Below, piece by piece: positions 43,275 through 51,774 of a DNA stretch of 64,000 nt (the stretch's first letter is position 1; every line of letters begins with the position of its first letter). The stretch is from assembly GCA_964482435.1 (NCBI GenBank), contig CAYZXL010000008.1, positions 74,244-138,243 on the forward strand, given 5' to 3'. A program made the translations under genes and the position numbers. Origin of the DNA: CAYZXL01 sp964482435. Its GTDB lineage: Bacteria > Auribacterota > JABMQX01. The notes under the pieces are model-generated. The model saw only the letters and a program-made list of their open reading frames with translations, was not told the DNA's origin and ran no database searches.

Positions 43275-43961
43275 ATGTTTCCGGTCATTGCATTGATCGT
43301 TCTCGTTGGACTGTGGTTGGCATGGGGACTTGGAGGGGCGAGGCGGGAACTGCACGGTTGCAGCCCGGTCCCGAGGCCTCGTCTGCGCTTCGGCCAGGCG
43401 CTCTGCGCGCAGCCTCACTTGAGGGTTGTGGCAGCTTTCCGCCAGCGCCTGTCCAGCCCGCTATTCGCCGCGAAGCGTGTTCTTGCATCTGTTCTCTTCT
43501 CGCCCGATCTGCTGGGGAGGTGCTGGCGGGGTTCCTCTTCGGTCGGGGATGCGTTCGAGGCGTTGGTAGCAGACTCAAGGCGGAGGCTCGACCAGTCGCT
43601 TCAGCTGGTGGAATACGGACTGGTGCGACCACATTTCTTGCCCGTAGGGGGCTACGCCGGGAAAAGAAGCGCCAACAGTCCGAGGATCATTGTAGGGTTG
43701 GAACAGTGGTTGATGCGCGGGCGATTGTGGCCCTGGAGGAGAAGTGCGACGGACCATGAGCTCCTCCACTGCGTTCAGCAGGCTTTCAACCACGCTTTGG
43801 ATCTGGAGTGGCTGTGCGGCCATGGTCCGCTGGAGGACCTTCCGAAAAGAGCGCGCCTTTTATGGTATGAATTCCAGGCGACAGTGTTAGGTTCGCCGAT
43901 GGTGCTTTTTTCGTTCGCGGTGGTTTTTGGTTGGCCTGCACTGCTTTATGTTGTACGATGA
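43275..43961 (+). CDS. membrane-anchored protein with HELLH zincin-like motif
   Basis: 228 residues from the ATG at 43275. Upstream in-frame codons exist but lack a ribosome site. An N-terminal membrane segment (FPVIALIVLVGLWLAWGLGG) and a C-terminal one (VLFSFAVVFGWPALLYVV) bracket a basic middle. At 161-165 the sequence DHELLHCVQQAF gives H161-E162-x-x-H165 followed by Val-Gln-Gln. This is the zinc-protease helix as found in HExxHxxQ-type zincins, and Glu in LWYEFQATVL some 30-40 residues later could be the third ligand. I recognise no named family. The gene heads a run leading to a sensor kinase-like protein and response regulator. Confidence 0.6.
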   Translation: MFPVIALIVLVGLWLAWGLGGARRELHGCSPVPRPRLRFGQALCAQPHLRVVAAFRQRLSSPLFAAKRVLASVLFSPDLLGRCWRGSSSVGDAFEALVADSRRRLDQSLQLVEYGLVRPHFLPVGGYAGKRSANSPRIIVGLEQWLMRGRLWPWRRSATDHELLHCVQQAFNHALDLEWLCGHGPLEDLPKRARLLWYEFQATVLGSPMVLFSFAVVFGWPALLYVVR

Positions 43962-44003
43962 AGAGAAAAAAACATTGGCAGTGGAGGTGTCGGAGGCTCT
44001 GGG

Positions 44004-44402
44004 ATGAAGGCAATAAGCGTGGCTTCTTACGCAATCGTCATTGCCGTTGTCGTGCTCCTCGCAGCCGGAATCTTCCGGGCCCTTGAGGCCACCCTCGGAC
44101 GTGCTTTTGCGGCTGGGGGAGTAGTCCGCGCTTTTGTAGCTCTCGCGTGTTTACTCGTGGCCTTCTTCGTCGCTCTTGCAGGATTCATAGGGCTCTTCCT
44201 CGTGACGGGAGCTTTTGCTTATTGGGCAAGGAGGCGGAGAGCGAGAGGCATCAAGACCTTGCCTGAGCCCGATGGGTTGAGGAGGTTTTATCGGCGGACG
44301 CCAGCTCACAGACAAGCGTCGGTCAAACCGTACGTCAAGTTGGTGCTCAAGAACGGTCGGGATCGGCAATTGCCCGGCTGGGTCAATGCTCGGGTTTTAT
44401 GA
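44004..44402 (+). CDS. small hypothetical membrane protein
   Basis: 132 residues. Two long hydrophobic segments (ASYAIVIAVVVLLAAGIF and LACLLVAFFVALAGFIGLFLV) are followed by a basic, Arg-rich cytoplasmic tail (YWARRRRARGIKTLPEP). I recognise no family. It lies between the zincin-like gene and the sensor gene on the same strand, so a role in the same signalling unit is possible. Confidence 0.55.
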   Translation: MKAISVASYAIVIAVVVLLAAGIFRALEATLGRAFAAGGVVRAFVALACLLVAFFVALAGFIGLFLVTGAFAYWARRRRARGIKTLPEPDGLRRFYRRTPAHRQASVKPYVKLVLKNGRDRQLPGWVNARVL

Positions 44403-44432
44403 TGCCGGCTGGGCGCCCGCGAGGGCCTAACA

Positions 44433-45842
44433 ATGGGGTCCAAAACCGCGTCCGAGTTAATAGCGCTTCACACAAGGATCTCCTTCCGCCTTCTGGAGGC
44501 GATGGAGAGGGCAGCCACATGGGGCCTGTCCGCATCCGAAGGTGCGACAGGCCGCTTCGAGTCGCTGACGCCCTTCTTTCGGGCGGCGCTGGAAGAAATT
44601 GACAGGTTCTTCGGCCTGGAATCGAGCTTCTTGCTTGTAAGGGGCGTACCCATGGCCGAAGGGCTGTTTGTGATGGGAACCACATCTGAGAAGGACACGC
44701 TGTTCCAGCATGGGAGGTTTCCTCTTGAGTCACGATTTCTGGATGACGTTGCGTCGGGAAAGCTCACGGAAGGAGTGGCCTTGGAGCGGCGTGTGTACCG
44801 GGCGGATCCGCTCTGGGAGCAGACATGTTATAGCATGCACCTTGGGCCTCATGCCCCGCCATGGACGCTTGCTGCGATTCCTTTTTCGCCGAAGGGGGAC
44901 ACGCCGTCGGCCTCGGGAGAGCAGCTGCTCGGTTGCTTGATTCTGGTGGGTCCCCAAGAATGGACAACGGAGCGGACCGAAGACGGGGGGAACTCTCTTC
45001 AGCTTATGGCGGACCAATTCGAGGGGGCGGTAAAACTGATTCACGCCCTTTCGCGATTGAAGGCGGCGGAGGAATGGATGTCCTCCCAGTATATGGATGC
45101 GGTGGCCGGCGCAGGCAAGGGGGAGGTTCTTCATGGGATCCACGCAGCTCTTCAGAGGCAGGAATTCCTCATCCATTTTGCCGAACGGGACGTGTCTCTG
45201 GCGAACTTCTCAAAACTCCAAGAACACCTGGAGAATATTCGGACGGAGTTGTTCAACGTCCAACGGTGTGCGCGGACGTTCCTCGAGCTGAGTGTTCCGG
45301 CCTCGGCCGACCGCGCGATGTCTGTAGGGTCCTCCCGCTCTAAAAAGGACTGGGCACAGACCGAGCGCATCGTTATGGGCGTGGTGGAATCGCTGAGGGG
45401 CCTGGCGGAGCGCAAGAGGCACAGGTTCCTGACTCAGCTTAGAGACGCTCCAAGGATACCGATGAAGGAAGCTGATTTTGAGCTCGTGGTGCGCAACCTC
45501 CTGCACAACGCCGTAAAATACAGTTTTCCAGGGACGGTAATTGAAGTCAACGCGGCGGCGAGGGACCCTGAGCTAATCTTGGATTTCATATCGCACGGGA
45601 TACCAATACCGGACGAAGACTCGGAAAATATCTTCCGGCCCGGGTTCCGCACGGCCCTGGCCAGCAAAATGGAGTACGGTGCGTCGGGCATCGGGCTGTT
45701 CAGCGCTCGCCGGATAGTCGAGCGTCATGGGGGTCGGCTTTTCGTGCATGCCAGCCAGTTTGAGGCCAGGACAGTTGACGGTGACAGGTATAGAAGCGTG
45801 TTTCGTTTGATTATGAGAATTAAGAAGAGGGCGAGGCGATGA
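44433..45842 (+). CDS. GAF-type sensor with HATPase domain (histidine kinase-like)
   Basis: 469 residues. The N-terminal 200 residues look like a GAF sensor (EEIDRFFGLESSFLLVRG ... LLGCLILVGPQEW). A helical middle part follows. The C-terminal domain is a GHKL ATPase: the N-box is ELVVRNLLHNAVKYSFPG (Asn pair), the G1 region is the acidic IPIPDEDSENIF, and the G2 box is GASGIGLFSARRIVERHGGRL. No canonical HisKA motif (His-Glu/Asp-x-x-x-Pro) is seen in the middle part, so the phospho-acceptor is unclear. The gene overlaps the response regulator by 4 bases (ATGA), so the two act together. Confidence 0.75.
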   Translation: MGSKTASELIALHTRISFRLLEAMERAATWGLSASEGATGRFESLTPFFRAALEEIDRFFGLESSFLLVRGVPMAEGLFVMGTTSEKDTLFQHGRFPLESRFLDDVASGKLTEGVALERRVYRADPLWEQTCYSMHLGPHAPPWTLAAIPFSPKGDTPSASGEQLLGCLILVGPQEWTTERTEDGGNSLQLMADQFEGAVKLIHALSRLKAAEEWMSSQYMDAVAGAGKGEVLHGIHAALQRQEFLIHFAERDVSLANFSKLQEHLENIRTELFNVQRCARTFLELSVPASADRAMSVGSSRSKKDWAQTERIVMGVVESLRGLAERKRHRFLTQLRDAPRIPMKEADFELVVRNLLHNAVKYSFPGTVIEVNAAARDPELILDFISHGIPIPDEDSENIFRPGFRTALASKMEYGASGIGLFSARRIVERHGGRLFVHASQFEARTVDGDRYRSVFRLIMRIKKRARR

Positions 45843-46270
45843 TTCTGATTGCCGACGACGACTTTGAGTACACAAAAGCCTTTCTTGACGTGCTACGGGT
45901 CGAAGGATACCGGGACGTGAGGGTTGCGGGCACAGGGTCCGAGACCATTTCCTTAATCGCGCAGGGACTTTGCCCCGACGTCATCGTCCTGGATATGATG
46001 ATTCCATATGAGGAAAACGACTTCAAGGGAGCCTTGCCTCCGGAGCAGGGCGAGGAACCCAGGGGCGTGCGTGTCACCCGGGAGCTGGTTGACCGAGGCT
46101 ACCGTGCATCACAGATCGTGGTGATCACCGCGCTCCTTGACAGCGACCTCAGCCTACGGGCCTTGCAGAAGCTGGGGGTCAGATACATCTTCACCAAACC
46201 AGTGCTGACGAAGGCGATCCTACAGATCCTGCGCAAAATCCATCCTCCGGGGGGCAGGTCGGATGCGTAA
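45839..46270 (+). CDS. single-domain response regulator
   Basis: 143 residues, receiver domain only. Markers: acidic triad start IADDDFEY, phospho-acceptor Asp52 in VIVLDMMIP, Thr in VVITALLD and Lys in IFTKPV. There is a 20-residue insertion after the Asp loop (EENDFKGALPPEQGEEP), longer than usual. With no output domain it probably signals by protein contact. Start and stop are both overlapped (4 bases with the kinase-like gene, 8 bases with the isomerase gene). Confidence 0.88.
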   Translation: MILIADDDFEYTKAFLDVLRVEGYRDVRVAGTGSETISLIAQGLCPDVIVLDMMIPYEENDFKGALPPEQGEEPRGVRVTRELVDRGYRASQIVVITALLDSDLSLRALQKLGVRYIFTKPVLTKAILQILRKIHPPGGRSDA

Positions 46271-47027
46271 CCGAGTCGCATGCGGAGCCATTGGGTGGCT
46301 TGGCCACTTTGTCGGAACCATCCGTCAGATTGCAGAACTCGGGTTTGAAGGCGTGGAGTTATTTGCCCTCACGGAATACCTCGACGAGGAAGACATCTTG
46401 TCGCGGGCTCTGGCGGAAACGGGCTTGCAGTTGAGCGCGGCGTACGTTGGGGGTTCCTACGTGGAACCGGACCGGGTTGAGCGCGAACTGTCGTACTTTC
46501 AAGACACTCTGGCGATTCTAACCCGGCTGGGCGGACGCTACATCATTGTTGGGGGCGGGAAGGTGCGGCGCGGGACTGAGGCCGATGACATCAAGGTGCT
46601 CGTGGAGACGCTTGGCCGTTTGGGGGCGATGGCAGAGAACGCTGGTGTGCACTTGACTGTCCACCCGCACGCTGGTACGCTCATTCGCACGCCCGAGGAG
46701 ATCGCCAGGGTTGCTGACGAAACAGACTCGAAGGTCGTGAAGTTCTGCTTCGATACGGCGCATCTGGCGCTGGGAGGCGGTGACCCCGTGCGGCTTTTCA
46801 AGAAGTACGCCGACCGCATCGCCTATGTTCATTTCAAGGACCTCAGCAACGGCAAATTCGTTGAGCTTGGAAATGGGGAGTTGGACTTTCTTGGCGTCTA
46901 TGGGGTGCTGAAGGACCACGGATACGATGGATGGATCGGGGCCGAGTTGGACTCATCTGCGGACCCTAAGAAGAGTGCTGCGACAAGTCTCAAGTACTTG
47001 CGCGACAAGCTCGGCATTGAACTATAG
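46263..47027 (+). CDS. sugar phosphate isomerase/epimerase (xylose isomerase-like TIM barrel)
   Basis: 254 residues. The AP-endonuclease-2/xylose-isomerase-like barrel is shown by RQIAELGFEGVELFALTEYL, the catalytic-type Glu/His positions in GVHLTVHPHAGTLI, VVKFCFDTAHLALGGGD (Asp-x-x-His) and the last strand YDGWIGAELDSS. Motifs resemble IolE/IolI or hydroxypyruvate isomerase relatives acting on small polyols. Its start overlaps the response-regulator stop by 8 bases, so it is translationally coupled to a signalling unit, an unusual partnership for a metabolic enzyme. Confidence 0.85.
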   Translation: MRNRVACGAIGWLGHFVGTIRQIAELGFEGVELFALTEYLDEEDILSRALAETGLQLSAAYVGGSYVEPDRVERELSYFQDTLAILTRLGGRYIIVGGGKVRRGTEADDIKVLVETLGRLGAMAENAGVHLTVHPHAGTLIRTPEEIARVADETDSKVVKFCFDTAHLALGGGDPVRLFKKYADRIAYVHFKDLSNGKFVELGNGELDFLGVYGVLKDHGYDGWIGAELDSSADPKKSAATSLKYLRDKLGIEL

Positions 47028-47165
47028 GTAAAGCGAGCGCCGACCTCCTCGCGAGAGCAGCCAGTTGGTGGTGGGGCGGACCTTCACTGCTTTCCTGCCA
47101 AATCTGTCCAAGAAGACGACCCTCTCCGTCTCAGCGAAGAAATCGGCAAGCTGCTTGTTTTCCAT
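47022..47165 (-). pseudogene. short ORF starting with a copy of the polX N-terminus
   Basis: 47 codons on the minus strand from ATG 47165. The first 11 residues (MENKQLADFFA) match PolX (MENKQIADFFA); the rest (ETERVVFLDRFGRKAVKV and so on) does not, and the frame stops inside the end of the isomerase gene. It is preceded by a copy of the polX promoter. It may be a fossil of a duplication or a transcribed decoy leader; nothing shows that a product is used. Confidence 0.5.
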
Positions 47166-47261
47166 TGTCCCGAACCTCAACTGATTAACCTGTGCGGTCA
47201 CGGGGGCGAACGCTCAATCGCCTCTCACAGACGATGCTATCAGAAAGGCCCGAACTGTCAA
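47134..47261 (-). repeat. duplicate of the polX 5' end and promoter region
   Basis: About 125 bases align, with scattered changes, to 42745-42870: both have GCGAAGAAATCGGCAA, CTGCTT, TTTTCCATTGTCCCGAACCT, a GGGGGCGAACGC block and the promoter. Downstream of the first codons similarity ends abruptly. Confidence 0.75.
47234..47261 (-). promoter_or_regulatory. second copy of the polX-type promoter
   Basis: On the minus strand TTGACA (47256-47261), 16-base spacer, TAGCAT (47234-47239), identical boxes and spacing to 42843-42870. The gap 47028-47482 holds only this copy and the leader of the next gene. Confidence 0.6.
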
Positions 47262-47482
47262 GGGTGTGGGTGAGGTTTCGCAGTTGCGCGATGGAATAAG
47301 CTGTCGAAGAGCAGGGAGGCTGAGGCGTTTGTTCAGGCGCTTGCGTGCGCGAAGGCAAGGATGTACTCTCCCTGCGATTGCGGACTACTGATTCGGTTCC
47401 GGGGAGAACAAGGGACGTACCTGTTCTCCCTCTCTCGCCGGAGGCACGCACTCTTAATTGCATCACCGTCGAGGACACAACG

Positions 47483-50275
47483 ATGAGATGTTTCATAACG
47501 AGCATTTTGTTCTGGGGCATTTTGGCCATCCAAGCCTATGGCGCCGACTCGCCGGAGGAGATCAAAGTCAGGGTCTCGTGGGGACATGAGGCTGCTTTGC
47601 ACACCTCGCACTTCGCCAGAATCTTGCCAAGCGCGGTGGAGGTGACTAACACAAAGCCGGTGGATTTTGAGGAGGAGGATGGGTTCAAGGAAGAGGCGTG
47701 GCGGACGCAGGCGGGAGGCGGCGATATTGATGGCCTGGAGCTTTCGATTCGGTCTTTGCCAACGCCTGTTCAACCCATCCAGAACCTGCATGTCATCTGG
47801 GCAGACCTGATTGCTCAAAGCGACTCCGACACCGCGCGCCGTCTCATCTCCGACCCGGCTTTTCGGCGCGATGCTCGCAGACTGACGATTCAGCTCGACG
47901 CCGAGGCGACGCGAGGATGCACCGTGACGATTGACCAACTTCTCACTCAGCGCACGTTCTGGATTCCCTCGCTTGACCTTTACATTGACGCGAGTGACAA
48001 GGCTGTTTCGTTTGCCCAGCATAAGGCGGGGCTGGCTTCGTTTCGCGGAAAGCGCGTCCTCGACGAGCTTCATCGGCAGCCTGAAGCAATGTATGAGGAG
48101 TTCAAGGCCCGCTGGGAGGATATGGGCAGCCCGCTCTATGAACATCCCGCGCAGCCGGCTCCCGGGCACATCGTCTGTGTGACGTGGGACAGTGCAATTC
48201 ACAAATTCGGCATTGACCGCGGCGCGGGGGTTTGGAACGACCTCGGCAATCCGGACAGGTTTCGATTCTGGTTCGATTTTGGCGACCTCGCGCGCAGTAT
48301 CTCGCAGTCCTGGAAAGGACAGCGGTTGACCGACGGGTTTCCGATCGTGGTAACGCTGTTTGAGGAGGACGGCCTCCGGTACGAGGTTGAGCAGTTTGCC
48401 TATCCGCTCAATGGCCCGCCCACCGAGAGGCGAGGCGACATGCCGATGGTGCTTCTGCAAAAGGTAAAACTCACGTCACTGTCGAGTCAGAGACGGTCGG
48501 TTCCTGTGGCTCTGAACCACCGGCGGAAGCTCCCATCTGACGCGAGATTCGGGGTGAGCTCTCACGACGGCACGTTTTTCGTCGAGAACACACTGGACGG
48601 CCGCGTTTTGTTTGCAGTCAGCGGCGTCACGGGGCAGCCCGCCTGTGCCGGCGTGTCGGATTACCAGGGCGAGATGAAGCCCGTCAATGTCACGGTCCCG
48701 GTTGACCTGCCGCCGCATCAATCGCGCGAGCTCGTCGTGAAGCTCCCTTCGCCGATGGTGGAGCAGCAGGGACGAGCAACGCTGGCTGGCCTGGACTACA
48801 ATGCTGCGCGAGCGGCGACGCTGACGTTCTGGGGGGACTACGAATCGCGCGGTGCGTTGTTCCACGTGCCGGAGAGGGCGGTGAACGAATTGTTTCGCGC
48901 CAACCTCTGGCACGCGCTCCGTCTGCCTCGCCGACATGGCGGTCAGGAACCGGGCATCAAAATTGACCTGCCTTACTCGAACTTCGCGTACGCTCAGACG
49001 GGGATTCCGTGGCCCGTAAATGAATCGGTCTATGTGGATTACATGATTTACGACCTGCGCGGCTACCACGACGTGGCGGCGGAGGAACTCGCCGCGATAT
49101 TGCACGACAACCAGGAGCCCAGCGACCGGATCAAAGGCTATGCGGACTGGCTTGTCTATACGCCGTCAACCCTGTATGCCGTCGGCAAGAACTATTTGCT
49201 CTCGCAGGACCGTCATTCTTTTGAGCAGTCACTTCCGGCTTCGCTCAAGGCGATGGACTGGTGCCTCGACCGACTCCGGGAGGCGCAAAACAATCCGGGG
49301 ACGACCCGGGGGCTTGTCCATGGACCTTTGAACGACGGGACGGGACCGGGCTACTGGGCGTTCAACCAGGCGTACATGTTCGCGGGTCTGGACGTTTTCG
49401 GGAGAGCCTTGCAGCGATTCGGCCATCCGCGCGCGGAGGAGTGCCTCGCGGCGGCGAGAGACCTTCGGAAATCCATTGCGCGCGCCTTTGGTGCGGCGTC
49501 GGTTCAATCACCCGTTGTTCAACTGCGCGACCACACCTGGATTCCATACGTTCCGTGCGAGGCAACGCGCTTCGGCCGCCTGCTCGACCAATGGTATCCG
49601 ACCGACGTGGACACGGGGGCAGTTCACCTTCTCCGCTTGAAAGCCATTCCCGCCACTGGCGACCTCGCCGAATCGCTCCTGAACGACCACGAGGACAATC
49701 TATTTCTGCACGGTTGGGGTATGGCGAACGAACCAGTGTACAACCCGCAAGGGACTGCCTACCTCCTGCGCGATGACCCCGCCGCCGTCATCCGCACTTT
49801 CTACAGCATGATGGCGTGCGCGTTCAGCCATTCGACTTACGAGCCTGTCGAACACCGCTGGACTCACGGGCAGTACTTCGGTCCACCGAGCACGGACGGA
49901 GCCTGGGCTGAGCTTTACCGGAACATGCTGATTCAGGAACTGGACGACGATACGTTGCTGCTATTCGCCGGCACGCCACGGACCTGGCTCGACGACGGAA
50001 AGAAAATCCAGGTTGTCAATGCGCCTACTTATTATGGAAAGCTTTCCGCCTGGGTGGAGAGCCGCGCGGAGCTTGGAGAGATCCTTGCAGAGATCGAGAT
50101 GCCTACCTCTGTTCCGCCCAAATCTGTGCTGATTCGGTTGCGTCATCCGCGAAGCAGCCCCATGCGGTCGGTAAAGGTGAACGGCCAGAGCTGGACGGAT
50201 TTCGATGTCAAAAAGGAATGGGTTCGTATCGAGAATCCGAGGGAGCGGCATTACGCCCTGGTCGTCGAGTACTGA
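47483..50275 (+). CDS. large secreted six-hairpin glycosidase-like protein
   Basis: 930 residues. I chose ATG 47483 (GAGG 8 bases upstream), which begins a signal peptide (CFITSILFWGILAIQAYG); earlier in-frame codons do not. The N-terminal 450 residues are beta-rich. The C-terminal half has the helical repeats of (alpha/alpha)6 glycosidases: FRANLWHALRLPRRHGG, YVDYMIYDLRGYHDVAAEELA, YADWLVYTPSTLYAVG, GLVHGPLNDGTGPGYWAFNQAYMFAG (shortened here in sense), HEDNLFLHGWGM and YEPVEHRWTHGQY. Candidate acids are Asp in LDQWYPTDVDTG and Glu in GMANEPVY. A short beta-domain ends the protein. It may degrade rhamnose- or uronate-containing glycans, but I assign no CAZy number. Confidence 0.7.
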   Translation: MRCFITSILFWGILAIQAYGADSPEEIKVRVSWGHEAALHTSHFARILPSAVEVTNTKPVDFEEEDGFKEEAWRTQAGGGDIDGLELSIRSLPTPVQPIQNLHVIWADLIAQSDSDTARRLISDPAFRRDARRLTIQLDAEATRGCTVTIDQLLTQRTFWIPSLDLYIDASDKAVSFAQHKAGLASFRGKRVLDELHRQPEAMYEEFKARWEDMGSPLYEHPAQPAPGHIVCVTWDSAIHKFGIDRGAGVWNDLGNPDRFRFWFDFGDLARSISQSWKGQRLTDGFPIVVTLFEEDGLRYEVEQFAYPLNGPPTERRGDMPMVLLQKVKLTSLSSQRRSVPVALNHRRKLPSDARFGVSSHDGTFFVENTLDGRVLFAVSGVTGQPACAGVSDYQGEMKPVNVTVPVDLPPHQSRELVVKLPSPMVEQQGRATLAGLDYNAARAATLTFWGDYESRGALFHVPERAVNELFRANLWHALRLPRRHGGQEPGIKIDLPYSNFAYAQTGIPWPVNESVYVDYMIYDLRGYHDVAAEELAAILHDNQEPSDRIKGYADWLVYTPSTLYAVGKNYLLSQDRHSFEQSLPASLKAMDWCLDRLREAQNNPGTTRGLVHGPLNDGTGPGYWAFNQAYMFAGLDVFGRALQRFGHPRAEECLAAARDLRKSIARAFGAASVQSPVVQLRDHTWIPYVPCEATRFGRLLDQWYPTDVDTGAVHLLRLKAIPATGDLAESLLNDHEDNLFLHGWGMANEPVYNPQGTAYLLRDDPAAVIRTFYSMMACAFSHSTYEPVEHRWTHGQYFGPPSTDGAWAELYRNMLIQELDDDTLLLFAGTPRTWLDDGKKIQVVNAPTYYGKLSAWVESRAELGEILAEIEMPTSVPPKSVLIRLRHPRSSPMRSVKVNGQSWTDFDVKKEWVRIENPRERHYALVVEY

Positions 50276-50589
50276 GGAGGGCCGGCAGGGATTTGCTGGA
50301 CAGGATCGACAGGATGGACCGGATAATCTTCATACCGAGCGTAGCTGGCAAACCGCCCACGCGGCACCGGGGATTGCGAGGGGCGGTAGAAACGCATCAC
50401 GTTCGCGCCCAGGACTGATCCCTTGCAGCGTCCCCCATTTTCTTGCGGAAAATCCGACAACAACTGTGATACTCTCAGGATTGCTGTGGAATCTTTGCTG
50501 TCGGCAAAAACTCGTCGCTGCGTATATCCAAGGAATCCCAGGGAAAGCTACTTCTGCCGTCTCAAGGTGCGGAGCCTGAGGAGGTCGTG
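50276..50589. other. intergenic region between the glycosidase-like gene and exbB
   Basis: About 314 bases. It holds an ACAGGAT repeat block (50298-50330). No gene or clear promoter box pair was identified. GAGGAGG just before 50587 is the exbB ribosome site. Confidence 0.5.
50298..50330 (+). repeat. ACAGGAT tandem repeat
   Basis: GGACAGGATCGACAGGATGG followed by ACCGGATAATCTT, 22 bases past a stop codon; same family as near 2232, 5243 and 6844. Confidence 0.6.
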
Positions 50590-51228
50590 ATGTTCAAAAT
50601 CATCGAGATGGGCGGCGTACTGATGTACCCGATTCTGCTCTGCTCCATAGTCTTCCTGGCGATTTTCATAGAGCGGCTTTATCATTACCGTCGAGCAGCG
50701 ATTGATGCGGACCAGTTCATCTCGGGCATACGAAACATCCTGAAGGAGAAGAAAATCACCGAAGCCATGTCCGTTTGCGACGAGACGCCCGGTCCGGTGT
50801 CTCACATTGTCAGAGCCGCAATCCTCAAACACGACCGCCCGAGACAGGAGATAAAGGAGACCATCGGAGACGCGGCACTCGAGGAAATCCCGCGCTTAGA
50901 GAAGAACCTCAACATCCTGGCGACGGTGGCCCACGTTGCTCCGCTATTAGGTCTTTTGGGCACGGTTATTGGAATGATAAATTGCTTCCAGAAGATTGAA
51001 TCCCTCGGCGGCAGGGTGAACGCGGGCGACCTCGCTGGCGGCATCTGGGTCGCCTTGATTACCACAGCGGCGGGGCTTTGCGTTGCGATACCGGCTTATG
51101 TCTCCCACAACTATCTTGTCAGCCGCGTCAACTCTCTCGTCCACGACATGGAGAGAAGCGCCACGGAGGTCGTGGAGCTTCTCGCAACTCCTGAGCACGA
51201 AGGGCAGGCAAATGCGGTTCAGGCGTAG
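50590..51228 (+). CDS. exbB: ExbB/TolQ/MotA-type proton channel
   Basis: 212 residues from ATG 50590, with GAGGAGG 5 bases upstream; a GTG one codon earlier is too close. It has a first membrane helix (YPILLCSIVFLAIFIERLY), then the two later helices LATVAHVAPLLGLLGTVIGMI and WVALITTAAGLCVAIPAYVSHNYL (read in two parts), the proton-channel signature. The cytoplasmic loop is helical and charged. The protein energises an outer-membrane transporter or envelope function with ExbD, whose gene overlaps by 17 bases. No tonB or tolR is adjacent. Confidence 0.93.
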   Translation: MFKIIEMGGVLMYPILLCSIVFLAIFIERLYHYRRAAIDADQFISGIRNILKEKKITEAMSVCDETPGPVSHIVRAAILKHDRPRQEIKETIGDAALEEIPRLEKNLNILATVAHVAPLLGLLGTVIGMINCFQKIESLGGRVNAGDLAGGIWVALITTAAGLCVAIPAYVSHNYLVSRVNSLVHDMERSATEVVELLATPEHEGQANAVQA

Positions 51229-51619
51229 CGCGACAATGACCAGTGCTTTCATGGACATGACCCCGCTGATAGACGTGGTGCTTCAGCTCATCATATTCTT
51301 CATGCTAACATCTTCCTTCATGTTCAATCCGGGCGTGAAAGTTGACCTCCCCGAATATACTTCCGACGAGGCGGTGAATAAGGACGACATAATTATCACG
51401 ATAACCGAAGAGCAGCTTTACTTCTTTAACGAAAGCTCTCTCGTCTTGCCTGAGCTGCGAAAAAGGTTCAGCGAGGCCGCCTCTCGGAACCCGAATGCTC
51501 GTCTCATCATAAAGGCAGCCAACCGGGTTCCGCACGGCGATGTCGTCAATGTGATGCTCATGGCAAAGGACGCAGGAATCAAAAACCAGGCCTTCGCCAC
51601 TCGGCCCGAGGAGGAGTGA
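51212..51619 (+). CDS. exbD: ExbD/TolR biopolymer transport protein
   Basis: 135 residues from ATG 51212, which lies inside the end of exbB and has AGGGCAGG upstream. The start FMDMTPLIDVVLQLIIFFML has the single membrane helix with the channel Asp in PLIDVV. The periplasmic domain has VKVDLPE, the strand IIITITEEQLYFF, and IIKAANRVPHGDVVNVMLMAKDAGI, all typical. With ExbB it forms a proton-driven motor in the inner membrane. Confidence 0.93.
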   Translation: MRFRRSATMTSAFMDMTPLIDVVLQLIIFFMLTSSFMFNPGVKVDLPEYTSDEAVNKDDIIITITEEQLYFFNESSLVLPELRKRFSEAASRNPNARLIIKAANRVPHGDVVNVMLMAKDAGIKNQAFATRPEEE

Positions 51620-51774
51620 AACGATGCCGTCGCTCAGGAAAGGAGAGCCGCGGTGGGGCAGGCGGGTCGCCGGCGTTCGATCTTCCGCCGGGGCCGATAG
51701 GAAAGGAGGTTGTCCTCATTTTGTATCGCAGGCATTCTCTCTAAACATTCCCGGAAGAAAGGGGGCATAGAAGC

